From NCBI RefSeq assembly GCF_001971785.1, contig NZ_CP019389.1:2491001-2555000 (forward strand): a DNA stretch of 64,000 nt, in the 5' to 3' direction. The notes under the pieces were generated by a model that ran no database searches, was not told where the DNA came from, and saw only the letters and a program-made list of their open reading frames with translations. The DNA comes from Seonamhaeicola sp. S2-3. Its GTDB lineage: Bacteria > Bacteroidota > Bacteroidia > Flavobacteriales > Flavobacteriaceae. Position numbers and translations under genes: made by a program. Within the stretch, counting starts at the first letter, position 1; every line of letters begins with the position of its first letter. Positions 35,452-44,995 of the stretch are shown here, in pieces.

Positions 35452-37677
35452 ATGGAAGTAAAAGAGTTTAAAAAAGGCATCTGGACAGAAAGGGTTGATG
35501 TTAGAAATTTCGTATATAATAATATAACACCATATTACGGAAATGATGAGTTTTTAGTAGGACCAAGCGAAAAAACTAAAAAACTATGGAATGTTTGTGT
35601 TGAGGCTATGAAAGAAGAGCGTCAAAACAATGGTGTGCGTTCTGTAGATACAGAAACTATTTCTGGTATAAATAACTTTGAAGCGGGATATATTGACAAA
35701 GAAAATGAAGTAATAGTAGGCTTACAAACAGATGAATTACTAAAACGTGCTATGAAACCTTTTGGAGGTTTTAAAGTAGTACAAAAAGCGTTAAGTGAGC
35801 GAGGGTTGCTGCCTAGTAATACGGTTACAGAGTTGTTTTCTAAATATGTGAAATCTCATAATGATGGTGTGTTTTCTGCTTATAACGAAGAAATTAGAAG
35901 ATTCCGTTCTCTAGGACTTTTAACAGGCTTGCCAGATAATTATGCTCGTGGTAGAATTATTGGTGATTACCGTCGTATAGCTTTATATGGAATAAATAAA
36001 TTAATTGAAGCTAAAAAACAAGACCATAAAAATATAACTGGCCCAATGACTGATGCTGTTATTCGCCTACGCGAAGAAGTATCAGAGCAAATTAAAGCGT
36101 TATATGATATGATAGAAATGGGTAAAAAGTACAACCTAGATTTATCTCGTCCTGCAGAAAACGCTCAAGAGGCAGTACAATGGACCTACATGGGGTATTT
36201 AGCAGCAGTAAAAGAGCAAGATGGTGCAGCAATGTCTTTAGGTAATGTATCTTCTTTCTTAGATATTTATATTGAAAACGATTTACAAAAAGGCTTGATT
36301 ACCGAAGTTGAAGCACAAGAATATATAGACCAATTTGTAATGAAATTACGAATGGTACGTCACTTAAGAATGAGTGCTTATGATGAAATTTTTGCAGGAG
36401 ACCCAACTTGGGTTACAGAAGCCATTGGTGGTATGTTTGCAGACGGAAGAACTAAAGTTACCAAAACATCATTCCGTTTCTTAAACACATTATATAACTT
36501 AGGGCCATCACCAGAGCCAAATATTACAATTCTTTGGTCAACTAGCTTGCCTCAAAACTTTAAAAACTATTGTTCTAAAGTAGCAATTGATACCTCTTCA
36601 ATTCAATTTGAAAATGATGATATGATGCGTGAAACAAGAGGGTCTGATGATTATGGTATTGCATGTTGTGTGTCTTACCAAGCGGTAGGTAAACAAATTC
36701 AATTCTTTGGAGCAAGAACCAATTTAGCTAAAACTTTATTATTAGCTATTAACGGTGGTCGTTGTGAAAATACCGGAACTCAAATGGTTGAAGGTATTGA
36801 AACATTAGAAGATGAATATTTAGATTTTGATAAAGTAATGGCTAACTTTAAGAAAGCCATGAAAGAAGTAGCACGTGTATATAATGATTCCATGAACATT
36901 ATTCACTATATGCATGACAAGTATTACTATGAAAAAGCACAAATGGCATTAATTGATACTAATCCAGATATAAACATAGCTTACGGTGTAGCTGGTTTAT
37001 CAATTGTAGCAGATTCACTTTCGGCAATCAAATATGCCAAAGTTAAACCAATAAGAAATGAAGAAGGTTTAACGGTAGATTTTAAAATTGAAGGAGATTT
37101 CCCTAAATATGGAAATGATGATGATAGAGTAGATGTATTTGCAAGAGATGCTGTTAAAGATTTTAATAATGAATTAAAAGCCTTACCAGTATATAAAAAT
37201 GCAGAACCAACAATGTCTGTGCTTACTATTACTTCAAACGTAGTTTACGGTAAAAAAACAGGCGCTACTCCAGATGGTAGAGCTAAAGGAGTACCTTTTG
37301 CTCCAGGAGCAAACCCCATGCACGGGCGAGATACTCATGGTGCTATAGCTTCTTTAAACTCTGTAGCTAAAATAGACTACCAAGATTCTAAAGATGGTAT
37401 TTCTAATACATTTTCAATTGTACCTAAATCTTTAGGTTCAACCGAAGAAGATAGAATAGTAAACTTAGCTGCTACTTTAGATGGCTATTTCTCTAGAAAT
37501 GCACAGCATTTAAATGTAAATGTTTTAAACAAAGAAACATTATTAGATGCCATGGAAAATCCAGAAGAATACCCACAGTTAACTATTAGGGTTTCTGGAT
37601 ATGCTGTTAACTTTATTAGGTTAACTAAAGAACAGCAAATGGAAGTTATAACAAGATCATTTCACGATTCAATGTAA
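35452..37677 (+). CDS. pflB: Pyruvate formate-lyase (formate C-acetyltransferase)
   Basis: This 741-residue glycyl-radical enzyme converts pyruvate and CoA to acetyl-CoA and formate without oxygen. The active-site pair is Cys405-Cys406 in [14 protein letters not shown]. The radical Gly is Gly716 in the C-terminal [12 protein letters not shown] motif. All residues expected for catalysis are present. The length is close to E. coli PflB (760). Activase and a transporter follow. A 14-bp hairpin lies between pflB and pflA. Confidence 0.95.
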   Translation: MEVKEFKKGIWTERVDVRNFVYNNITPYYGNDEFLVGPSEKTKKLWNVCVEAMKEERQNNGVRSVDTETISGINNFEAGYIDKENEVIVGLQTDELLKRAMKPFGGFKVVQKALSERGLLPSNTVTELFSKYVKSHNDGVFSAYNEEIRRFRSLGLLTGLPDNYARGRIIGDYRRIALYGINKLIEAKKQDHKNITGPMTDAVIRLREEVSEQIKALYDMIEMGKKYNLDLSRPAENAQEAVQWTYMGYLAAVKEQDGAAMSLGNVSSFLDIYIENDLQKGLITEVEAQEYIDQFVMKLRMVRHLRMSAYDEIFAGDPTWVTEAIGGMFADGRTKVTKTSFRFLNTLYNLGPSPEPNITILWSTSLPQNFKNYCSKVAIDTSSIQFENDDMMRETRGSDDYGIACCVSYQAVGKQIQFFGARTNLAKTLLLAINGGRCENTGTQMVEGIETLEDEYLDFDKVMANFKKAMKEVARVYNDSMNIIHYMHDKYYYEKAQMALIDTNPDINIAYGVAGLSIVADSLSAIKYAKVKPIRNEEGLTVDFKIEGDFPKYGNDDDRVDVFARDAVKDFNNELKALPVYKNAEPTMSVLTITSNVVYGKKTGATPDGRAKGVPFAPGANPMHGRDTHGAIASLNSVAKIDYQDSKDGISNTFSIVPKSLGSTEEDRIVNLAATLDGYFSRNAQHLNVNVLNKETLLDAMENPEEYPQLTIRVSGYAVNFIRLTKEQQMEVITRSFHDSM

Positions 37678-37694
37678 CTATATATAGTCAAATC

Positions 37695-37729
37695 AGAACT
37701 TCCGAAAAATTATTATTTTCGGAAGTTCT
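37695..37729 (+). other. 14-bp perfect hairpin between pflB and pflA
   Basis: AGAACTTCCGAAAA (37695-37708) pairs perfectly with TTTTCGGAAGTTCT (37716-37729) around a 7-base loop. It lacks a long T run and lies just before pflA, so it may be a partial terminator or an mRNA-stability element that keeps pflB expression above pflA. Confidence 0.6.
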
Positions 37730-37747
37730 AATTTAAATACTTGCCTT

Positions 37748-38497
37748 ATCAAAACTTCAGATAATACATTAAGAGTACACTCCGTTGAATCCTTTGGAAC
37801 ACATGATGGTCCAGGAATAAGAATGGTGGTGTTTTTACAGGGGTGCAAACTAAAATGTTTGTATTGTCATAACCCCGATACAATAAACACGCACGGTGGT
37901 GAAGAGTATCCTATTGAAAGCTTGGTAAAAAGGGCTGTTAATATGAAATCTTATTTTGGTAAGTTTGGAGGTGTTACTGTTTCTGGAGGAGAACCCTTGT
38001 TACAATCAAAAGAATTAGTTCATTTTTTTCAAAGACTAAAAGAAGAAGGTATCCATACTAACATTGATACTAACGGAAGAGTGCTAAATCATTTTACAAC
38101 AGAACTGCTAGATAATTACGCAGATTTGGTAATGCTTGATATAAAGCACATGCATGAAGATGGCTACCAAATGCTTACTGGTAAGAAAAATAAAGAAACC
38201 ACATTCAATTTTGCTAAACACAGGGAAGCCTCTGGTAAACCTATGTGGTTGCGTTATGTATTAATTCCTGGAATTACAAACACACCAGATTTATTACATG
38301 AAATGGGTAATTATTTTAAAGATTACAAAACCATTGAAAAAATTGAAATTCAGCCTTATCATAAACTAGGAGTTCATAAATGGGAAGCTTTAGGTTGGGA
38401 ATACCAATTAAAAGATGCTAGAGAAAATACCCAAGAAGAAATTGATGAAGCTGTAGCAATTTTAGAACGTTATTTCAAAGAAGTAAAAGTAAACTAA
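37748..38497 (+). CDS. pflA: Pyruvate formate-lyase activating enzyme, start codon unclear
   Basis: This radical-SAM activase makes the glycyl radical on PflB. The [4Fe-4S] motif CKLKCLYCHNPDT and the VSGGEPLLQ segment are present. The conserved N-terminus RVHSVESFGTHDGPGIR lies before the first ATG (37823), which would give only 224 residues and lose that segment. The open frame continues upstream without ATG, GTG or TTG; an ATC at 37748 would give 249 residues, close to the E. coli length of 246. A non-standard start or a lost ATG is therefore likely. The first coordinate is inferred. Confidence 0.85.
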   Translation: MKTSDNTLRVHSVESFGTHDGPGIRMVVFLQGCKLKCLYCHNPDTINTHGGEEYPIESLVKRAVNMKSYFGKFGGVTVSGGEPLLQSKELVHFFQRLKEEGIHTNIDTNGRVLNHFTTELLDNYADLVMLDIKHMHEDGYQMLTGKKNKETTFNFAKHREASGKPMWLRYVLIPGITNTPDLLHEMGNYFKDYKTIEKIEIQPYHKLGVHKWEALGWEYQLKDARENTQEEIDEAVAILERYFKEVKVN

Positions 38498-38646
38498 TAG
38501 TAATAGCATAATTAAAAAATCATAGTTTTATTGGCGTAAATAAATATAGAAAATACATTTAGAGCTACTATTAATTAGTACCCTAAAAGCTTCTAAAGTA
38601 AGTTTTCATGATAGCCAATTAAACGTTTCAAATATTAATAATTAGC

Positions 38647-40149
38647 ATGAAAACTTATAAAGAACTACATAAACCAGCATCAGAATTTGAGACTAGGTCA
38701 GATTATTTAGATTATGAGTTACAAATAATGAAACCTAAGCGGTATAAATTAAATCTTCCAGGAAGAGATTTTAGGTTTGAATTTGAAGATTTAGTACCAG
38801 CCTTAGCAGGTACTCTAGGTATTGTTGCTATGTATTCATCGGTAATGATGGCATGGGCAAATGGCCTAACAGAAGCATGGGATCATATTACACTAGGAAA
38901 AGAATTTGCAATAGAAGTGTCACGGGTAGAAATGATAATTCCTGCATTTTTGTTTGTTATTTTAGCCTCAGGTTTTATTAACCCTAGAGCAAATTTGGCA
39001 GGTAACCATGGACCTATGATTCCACTTATCGCAAGTATTGCTCTTGCTGGAGCACATCCATTGGCTTTAGCTATTTTAATAGGTGTTTTAGGACTTTTGC
39101 TAAGTATATTTAAAGGTGGTTCTCGTCTTGTAAATCTAACCAGTAAAGGTGTAGCCGGAGGATTGTTAATATTTCTTGGGTTTACAGGTGCGTTAAGCCA
39201 AATTAAAACCATACAATCATGGGGTATGGGGTTAGAATCCTCAACCGTTCAAGCAGGGTCTATGGGATTTCTAGGGTTAATAATTTTAGCTGTAACCGTA
39301 ATTTTGTATAGTTATTTAGCCAGAATAGATAAACGTTGGTTAGCAATACCCGCTTGTGCTATTGCGGCATTACTAATAGCACTAATTGGAGGCGCAAGTT
39401 TTGATCTTCAATTTACAACCCAAATGGGCTTACCAAATCTTAATCCCGTACATTGGTGGGGTAGTACAGAAGAAGGTTGGATGTTAGGTTTACCTAATAT
39501 GCAGCATTTTATAGCGTCTTTACCTTTTGCCATTTTAGCTGTTGCTATGTGGTCTCCAGATTTTTTAGGTCACAGAATATTTCAAGAAATGAATTATCCA
39601 AAGAAAACAGAAAAAGTTTTAATGGATGTAGATGATACTATGACTATGTGCTCTTTCAGGCAAATGGTAGGTACAGCAGTAGGAGGCGGTAATATTACTT
39701 CATCTTGGGGAACTTATATGATACCCGCAGCTATTGCCAAAAGGCCAATTCCTGGGGGCGCTATTCTTTTAGGGTTAATGGTTATGGCTGTTGCTATTTT
39801 GGGAACGCCAATGGATATTGCTGTTTGGCCACCTGTAAGATGTATAGCATTGCTTGTTGGGGTGTTTTTACCAATGATTGAAGCAGGAGTACAAATGGTT
39901 AAAAGAAGTGCTTGTGCACAAGCAGCAGGAATTTGTGTGTTTACCGCCATGGTAACAAATCCTGTTTTAGCATGGGCATTAGCTATGTTTTTAGATAATA
40001 ACGGGTTAATAGGTGATAAAGATAGAGCTAAGAGTTTATCGTTAATTGATAAACTTGTTATTCCACTAAGTATTTTAATTATTTGCGTTTCTGCAATACT
40101 AACGGTAGGAATGCTTAAAGGAGACTATGGAATTCATCCTTTTATTTAG
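38647..40149 (+). CDS. DUF3360-like membrane transporter
   Basis: This 500-residue protein has about twelve membrane helices after a 45-residue polar start with SYKELHKPASEF-like wording, which I recall from the DUF3360 family. Overall it looks like the UraA/SulP (APC) transporter fold, with GNHGPMIPLIASIALAG and an IPAAIAKRPIPGGA segment. No STAS domain is present. Its place after pflB and pflA, where focA sits in other bacteria, suggests a formate or other small-anion carrier; this is inference. The 149-bp gap before it means a separate promoter is possible. Confidence 0.7.
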   Translation: MKTYKELHKPASEFETRSDYLDYELQIMKPKRYKLNLPGRDFRFEFEDLVPALAGTLGIVAMYSSVMMAWANGLTEAWDHITLGKEFAIEVSRVEMIIPAFLFVILASGFINPRANLAGNHGPMIPLIASIALAGAHPLALAILIGVLGLLLSIFKGGSRLVNLTSKGVAGGLLIFLGFTGALSQIKTIQSWGMGLESSTVQAGSMGFLGLIILAVTVILYSYLARIDKRWLAIPACAIAALLIALIGGASFDLQFTTQMGLPNLNPVHWWGSTEEGWMLGLPNMQHFIASLPFAILAVAMWSPDFLGHRIFQEMNYPKKTEKVLMDVDDTMTMCSFRQMVGTAVGGGNITSSWGTYMIPAAIAKRPIPGGAILLGLMVMAVAILGTPMDIAVWPPVRCIALLVGVFLPMIEAGVQMVKRSACAQAAGICVFTAMVTNPVLAWALAMFLDNNGLIGDKDRAKSLSLIDKLVIPLSILIICVSAILTVGMLKGDYGIHPFI

Positions 40150-40275
40150 CTATATAGAAGAAATTATTTTTTAAACTTAAATTATATACATGATTTTAAA
40201 ATAAATCATACTTAAAAAAATAAAATTTGCGTTAATGTAAATTTTAATAATTTCCTTTTTTCTTTTTTATTGAAG

Positions 40276-40313
40276 AATCCCGCGGTAAACTATAATTACC
40301 CCGGGATTTTTTG
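40276..40313 (+). terminator. Terminator after the DUF3360-like gene
   Basis: AATCCCGCGGTAA pairs with TTACCCCGGGATT (one C-C mismatch), followed by TTTT. It ends the pfl-region transcript 127 bp after the stop codon. Confidence 0.8.
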
Positions 40314-40663
40314 TTCGTAATTTTTTAGATTAAAATTAATTTGTTTGTAAACTCACAAGGATTGTGTTAAAAAAAAGGGAAGTTTACCAGTGAAAATTCT
40401 AAAATTTTATTCATAGGTAAAGCATAGGATATCCATAGGGTATCTATAGGGTTGGTATTACGAGTGACCCGTCCTAAAATAGCTATATAGATTATTAAAT
40501 ATAATCTAATACCATTAAGCAACACAAACTTTAGTGGGTCTAGTGCAAGCTTTAATATGTTGTCTGTTTTAAGAGAATAATTTTACTATTTATACAATTT
40601 ACACATTATACAATCTACGCACAACTTTTGAACCTGACCCATTAATGGTTTAAGATTATTATA

Positions 40664-40706
40664 TGATTTATATCATAAAATGTGAGTAAGAATAGATGTA
40701 TTTTTA
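40664..40706 (+). promoter_or_regulatory. Crp/Fnr-type box and -7 element of ppdK
   Basis: TGATTTATATCA (40664-40675) is an FNR-like palindrome with ATGAT/ATCAT arms. TATTTTTA (40699-40706) fits TAnnTTTG except for the last base and starts 29.5 bp from the box centre. The ATG is at 40747. Confidence 0.7.
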
Positions 40707-40746
40707 TGGGAATTGCAAGAAAAGTATCAACTTAAATTAATAAGTC

Positions 40747-43476
40747 ATGGAATTACTAGAAAATGTGAAGCCACACGTCTATAAATTCGGTGATAAAAAA
40801 GCCGACGGTAATCGTGAGATGAAGAATTTACTTGGGGGGAAAGGGGCAAATTTGGCAGAAATGAGTTCCATTGGCATACCAGTACCTCCAGGTTTTACTA
40901 TAACAACAGAAGTTTGTACAGCATATAATACTTTAGGAAAAGAAGCGGTTTTAGATTTAATTAAAGATGAAGTAGAAGCATCTATTGCTAATATTGAAAA
41001 TTTAATGGGAACAGAATTTGGAAACAAAGAAAACCCATTACTAGTTTCAGTACGTTCAGGCGCCAGAGTTTCTATGCCAGGAATGATGGATACTGTGCTT
41101 AATTTAGGCATTAATGATGAGGTTGTTTTAGGTTTAGCAAAAAAAACCAATAATGAGCAGTTTGCTTGGGATTCCTACCGTCGTTTTATTCAAATGTATG
41201 GAGGGGTTGTTCTAGGTATGAAGCCACAATCAAAAGAAGATATAGATCCTTTTGAAGAAATTATAGAACACCTAAAAGAAAAAAGAGGTATTAAGTTAGA
41301 TACCGAATTTACAGTTCAAGATTTAAAAGATTTAGTATACGATTTTAAAGATATAATTAAAAAAACTACGGGACATAGTTTTCCAACCAATCCGTGGGAT
41401 CAATTATGGGGAGCCATAATAGCTGTGTTTGATAGTTGGAATGGAGACCGAGCTATTTACTATAGGAGCATGAACGGATATCCTTCAGATTGGGGAACAG
41501 CTGTTAATGTGCAAGCTATGGTGTACGGTAATATGGGCGATAATTCTGGTACAGGTGTTTGTTTTACAAGAGATGCAGGAACAGGTGAAAATATATTTAA
41601 TGGCGAGTATTTAATTAATGCACAAGGAGAAGATGTAGTAGCAGGGGTTAGAACGCCACAACAAATAACAAAAATTGGGTCTCAACGTTGGGCAGAATTA
41701 GCACAAGTAGAAGAGGCAGAACGAAAAGATTTGTATCCTTCTTTAGAAGAGTTAATGCCTTCAATTTTTAAAGAATTAAATGAATATCAAGATATTTTAG
41801 AAAAACACTATCGTGATATGCAAGATATGGAGTTTACCATTCAAGACGGCAAACTCTGGATACTTCAAACAAGAAATGGTAAACGTACAGGTGCCGCCAT
41901 GGTTAAAATAGCTATGGATTTATTAAAAGAAGGTTTAATAAATGAAAAAGAAGCTCTATTACAAATAGAACCCAATAAACTAGATGAGTTGTTGCATCCT
42001 GTTTTTGATCCACAAGCATTAAAAAGAGCACACGTTATTGCTCAGGGCTTGCCAGCTTCTCCTGGAGCTGCTACGGGTAAAATTGTCTTTTTTGCAGATG
42101 AGGCAGATAAATACAAAAGTAGCATTTTGGTACGTATAGAAACCTCGCCTGAAGATTTAGAAGGGATGAACATTGCTAAAGGAATTTTAACAGCTCGTGG
42201 TGGTATGACTTCACATGCAGCAGTGGTTGCTAGAGGTATGGGAAAATGCTGTGTCTCTGGAGCAGGAGCTTTAAACATTAATTATAAGAAAAGAACCTTA
42301 ACGGTTGATGGGCATGAGTATCACGAAGGTGATTGGATTTCTTTAAACGGCTCTACCGGCAATATTATTGAAGGTAAAGTGGCTACTATGGAACCCGAGT
42401 TAAGCGGAGAGTTTGCTGAGGTTATGAAATTAGCTGATAAGTACGGAAAAATAAAAGTGAGAACAAATGCAGATACACCAAAAGATGCCAAAGTAGCTCG
42501 CAATTTTGGAGCACAAGGTATTGGTTTAGCTAGAACAGAGCATATGTTCTTTGAAGTAGATAGAATTAAGGCTATGCGTGAAATGATTCTTGCAGATACC
42601 GTTAAAGGAAGAAAGCATGCTTTAGAAGAGTTATTGCCAATGCAGCGTGCCGATTTTGAAGGGTTATTTGAAGCTATGGGAGGTTCGGCAGTTACTATTC
42701 GTCTTTTAGACCCGCCATTGCATGAGTTTGTGCCACATCAATTAGCTACTCAAAAAGAATTGGCAGAAGACATGCACATTACATTGCAAGCAGTAAAAAA
42801 TAAAGTGGCTGAATTGGAAGAATTTAACCCTATGCTAGGACATCGTGGTTGTAGATTGGGTAACACTTATCCAGAGATTACAGAAATGCAAACACGAGCC
42901 ATTATTGAAGCGGCTTTAAATCTTAAAGAAAGAGGAATCATTTGTAAACCAGAAATCATGGTGCCATTGGTAGGAACTGTTAAAGAGTTTGAAGCGCAAG
43001 AGCAAATTATTAGAAGTACAGCCAGTACCATTTTTGAAGAGCGAAATGATTCTTTAGAATATTTAGTTGGTACCATGATTGAAATTCCTAGAGCGACTTT
43101 AATAGCCGATTTAATAGCCGAAAAAGCCGATTTCTTCTCATTTGGAACCAATGATTTAACCCAAATGACCTTTGGGTATTCTCGTGATGATGCCAGTAAA
43201 TTTTTACCAATATATATTAAAAAAGGTATTTTAAAAGTAGATCCCTTTGAAGTACTAGACCAAGAAGGTGTAGGCCAATTAATTAAAATTGGAACCGAGC
43301 GTGGTAGAAGTACTAAACCGAACTTAAAAGTTGGAATTTGTGGTGAGCACGGTGGAGAACCTAGCTCTATAGAGTTTTGCTATAATACAGGATTAGACTA
43401 CGTAAGTTGTTCTCCTTATAGAGTACCTATAGCTAGACTAGTATCGGCTCAAGCAGCCATAAAGACAACTTTATAG
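40747..43476 (+). CDS. ppdK: Pyruvate, phosphate dikinase
   Basis: This 909-residue enzyme interconverts pyruvate, ATP and Pi with PEP, AMP and PPi. The order is an ATP-grasp-like nucleotide domain (about 1-340, with GGKGANLAEMSSIGIPVPPG), a phospho-His domain (GGMTSHAAVVARGMGKCC, near 480-500) and a C-terminal PEP/pyruvate TIM barrel with the catalytic Cys in GICGEHGGEPSS. Length fits PPDK rather than PEP synthase. It stands alone, with a terminator after it and a Crp/Fnr-type promoter before it. Confidence 0.95.
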   Translation: MELLENVKPHVYKFGDKKADGNREMKNLLGGKGANLAEMSSIGIPVPPGFTITTEVCTAYNTLGKEAVLDLIKDEVEASIANIENLMGTEFGNKENPLLVSVRSGARVSMPGMMDTVLNLGINDEVVLGLAKKTNNEQFAWDSYRRFIQMYGGVVLGMKPQSKEDIDPFEEIIEHLKEKRGIKLDTEFTVQDLKDLVYDFKDIIKKTTGHSFPTNPWDQLWGAIIAVFDSWNGDRAIYYRSMNGYPSDWGTAVNVQAMVYGNMGDNSGTGVCFTRDAGTGENIFNGEYLINAQGEDVVAGVRTPQQITKIGSQRWAELAQVEEAERKDLYPSLEELMPSIFKELNEYQDILEKHYRDMQDMEFTIQDGKLWILQTRNGKRTGAAMVKIAMDLLKEGLINEKEALLQIEPNKLDELLHPVFDPQALKRAHVIAQGLPASPGAATGKIVFFADEADKYKSSILVRIETSPEDLEGMNIAKGILTARGGMTSHAAVVARGMGKCCVSGAGALNINYKKRTLTVDGHEYHEGDWISLNGSTGNIIEGKVATMEPELSGEFAEVMKLADKYGKIKVRTNADTPKDAKVARNFGAQGIGLARTEHMFFEVDRIKAMREMILADTVKGRKHALEELLPMQRADFEGLFEAMGGSAVTIRLLDPPLHEFVPHQLATQKELAEDMHITLQAVKNKVAELEEFNPMLGHRGCRLGNTYPEITEMQTRAIIEAALNLKERGIICKPEIMVPLVGTVKEFEAQEQIIRSTASTIFEERNDSLEYLVGTMIEIPRATLIADLIAEKADFFSFGTNDLTQMTFGYSRDDASKFLPIYIKKGILKVDPFEVLDQEGVGQLIKIGTERGRSTKPNLKVGICGEHGGEPSSIEFCYNTGLDYVSCSPYRVPIARLVSAQAAIKTTL

Positions 43477-43503
43477 TGTTTTCCGTTTTTCTTTTTTTGA
43501 TTG

Positions 43504-43540
43504 AAACCCTCAAGGCATATGTGGCTTTGAGGGTTTTTTA
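43504..43540 (+). terminator. Terminator of ppdK
   Basis: AAACCCTCAA (43504-43513) pairs with TTGAGGGTTT (43527-43536), followed by a T run. Confidence 0.85.
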
Positions 43541-43549
43541 TTTCTATTT

Positions 43550-43575
43550 GTTATGCTGAACTTGTTTTAGCATCT
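43550..43575. repeat. Short half-palindromic dispersed repeat
   Basis: The stretch ATGCTGAACTTGTTTTAGCAT (minus one base in quoted form: arms ATGCTGAA and TTTTAGCAT) resembles the 'ATGCTGAACTTGTTTCAGCATCT' type repeat I recall from many Bacteroidota genomes. It is a single copy here. Confidence 0.4.
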
Positions 43576-43791
43576 AGTTTTTATTTAAAATAAGCTGAAT
43601 AATAAGTGGGTTATTTTATGGCAAAAAATGATCTTTTCTTGTGAGATGATTTAGCATTATTATAATGTATGTTTTTAAATTCATCATTTGGGGTTACACA
43701 AATAAAGTAAAAGAAGTAAGTATAATTAAGGAGTCTAAATTATAACAATAGAGTATTATGATGTTTCAGGAAAAGTTTTATTTAATTTTCT

Positions 43792-43863
43792 TATTCTATA
43801 GATATAGAATAACTGTTTCAATTAACAAATTTTATTAAAACAATAATATAAAGAGTAGCTTTG
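43792..43863 (+). promoter_or_regulatory. Inverted repeat and -7 element before the kinase/NtrC pair
   Basis: TATTCTATA and TATAGAATA (43792-43800, 43803-43811) form a perfect 9-bp inverted repeat with a 2-bp centre. TAGCTTTG (43856-43863) is a perfect -7 element. The GTG start is 23 bp downstream. Confidence 0.5.
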
Positions 43864-43886
43864 TATTTTAATTTAAAGAAAACCCG

Positions 43887-44987
43887 GTGTCATTTTCAGT
43901 TTCTACAGAGAAAAAATTAAAAGAGCGAATTAAGGAACTCACTTGTTTGTATGAGGTAAGTTCATACATTTCTAATTGTGATTTAAATTATATTAAACCT
44001 ACTCTAGTAGCTATAGCCAAAAGCTTAAAAAAAGCAATACAGTTTCCAAAAGATGCCACCGTTTCTATTACAGCAAACAACTTTACCGTATCAGATGAAT
44101 CCATTAAAAAGGATGTTGTTTACATGATTTGCGCCATAAAATCGTTTAACAAAAATATAGGCGCCATAAAAGTAGGGTATTTAAAAAAGCATTATACATC
44201 TAAAAGCTTTTTAAATGAAGAAGAGCAATTACTAAAAAAAATAGCTCTTGAAATAGGAGGCCTGTTTGAGCGTAAAGAAATACTAGAAAAGGAAGCTTTA
44301 ACAAGACGTCAAATAGAACGTGCAGATAGATTGTCCATTTTAGGTGAAATTACTGCAGGAATAGCACATGAATTAAACACACCATTAGCAAATATTTTAG
44401 GGTATTCAGAATTATTAAAAGAACAATTTACCAATAATAATAAAGCAATTAATGATTTAAATAAAATTATTACCAACGCAGAATTCTCTAGCGAAGTTGT
44501 TAAAAAATTAATGTTTTTTTCTTGCGAAATGCCACAGCAAATGGCCGTTACAAATATTACCCCAATAGTAAAAAACGCCATAAGCTTATTAAAGCCTAAT
44601 TTCACAAAAAAGCAAATACAGTGTCATTTAGAAATTGAAAAAGAGAGCATTTGTATGCGTGTTGATAGCATACAACTTACCCAAGTACTATTTAATTTGG
44701 TTATTAATGCCATATATTTTTCTCCAGTAAAAGGACAAATATGGGTTTGTGTTTACGAAAAAAACAACGATGTAGTAATAGAGATACGAGATGAAGGTCC
44801 AGGTATACAAAAAAGCCAAAGCAATTCTATATTTAATCCGTTTTATACTACCAAACCATTAGGAGAAGGTTCTGGTTTGGGCTTAAGTGTTGTTCATGGT
44901 ATTGTAAAAAGCCATAAAGGGGAAATAAAGCATCAACCAAACTCACCAAAAGGTACTGTTTTTACAGTACATTTTCCTAAACAGTAA
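43887..44987 (+). CDS. Sensor histidine kinase of NtrB-like type
   Basis: This 366-residue protein has no membrane helix. Residues 1-130 look like a GAF-type sensory region. A HisKA domain follows with the phospho-acceptor His in GEITAGIAHELNTPLANIL (near 160). The HATPase domain has NAIYFSPVKG, IRDEGPGI and GEGSGLGLSVVHGI. It starts at GTG (43887), since no ATG precedes the conserved part. It ends 8 bp before the NtrC-type regulator, its likely partner. A soluble kinase plus sigma-54 activator suggests an intracellular cue. Confidence 0.9.
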   Translation: MSFSVSTEKKLKERIKELTCLYEVSSYISNCDLNYIKPTLVAIAKSLKKAIQFPKDATVSITANNFTVSDESIKKDVVYMICAIKSFNKNIGAIKVGYLKKHYTSKSFLNEEEQLLKKIALEIGGLFERKEILEKEALTRRQIERADRLSILGEITAGIAHELNTPLANILGYSELLKEQFTNNNKAINDLNKIITNAEFSSEVVKKLMFFSCEMPQQMAVTNITPIVKNAISLLKPNFTKKQIQCHLEIEKESICMRVDSIQLTQVLFNLVINAIYFSPVKGQIWVCVYEKNNDVVIEIRDEGPGIQKSQSNSIFNPFYTTKPLGEGSGLGLSVVHGIVKSHKGEIKHQPNSPKGTVFTVHFPKQ

Positions 44988-44995
44988 CTTATAAT

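Larger units (their letters stand above)
40150..40746. other. 597-bp gap between the DUF3360-like gene and ppdK
   Basis: It contains a terminator (40276-40313), a short 11-bp imperfect tandem repeat (ATCCATAGGGT / ATCTATAGGGT at 40431-40452), a TGACCC-containing stretch near 40465 and again near 40635, and the Crp/Fnr-type promoter of ppdK. No gene is visible. The middle may be a decayed insertion-sequence scar, but the evidence is thin. Confidence 0.5.
43477..43886. other. 410-bp gap between ppdK and the histidine kinase gene
   Basis: It holds the ppdK terminator, a short dispersed-repeat copy (43550-43575), an inverted repeat (43792-43811) and a -7 element TAGCTTTG at 43856-43863. I see no gene. 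Confidence 0.6.

Noticed and set aside
40425-40650. Insertion-sequence remnant in the gap before ppdK
   Set aside because: TGACCC-type stretches occur near 40465 and 40635 but in direct, not inverted, orientation, and no transposase fragment is seen.
43755-43775. TGATGTTTCA as a further Crp/Fnr box
   Set aside because: The spacing between TGA and TCA is 4, not 6, and no -7 element lies at 29.5 bp.
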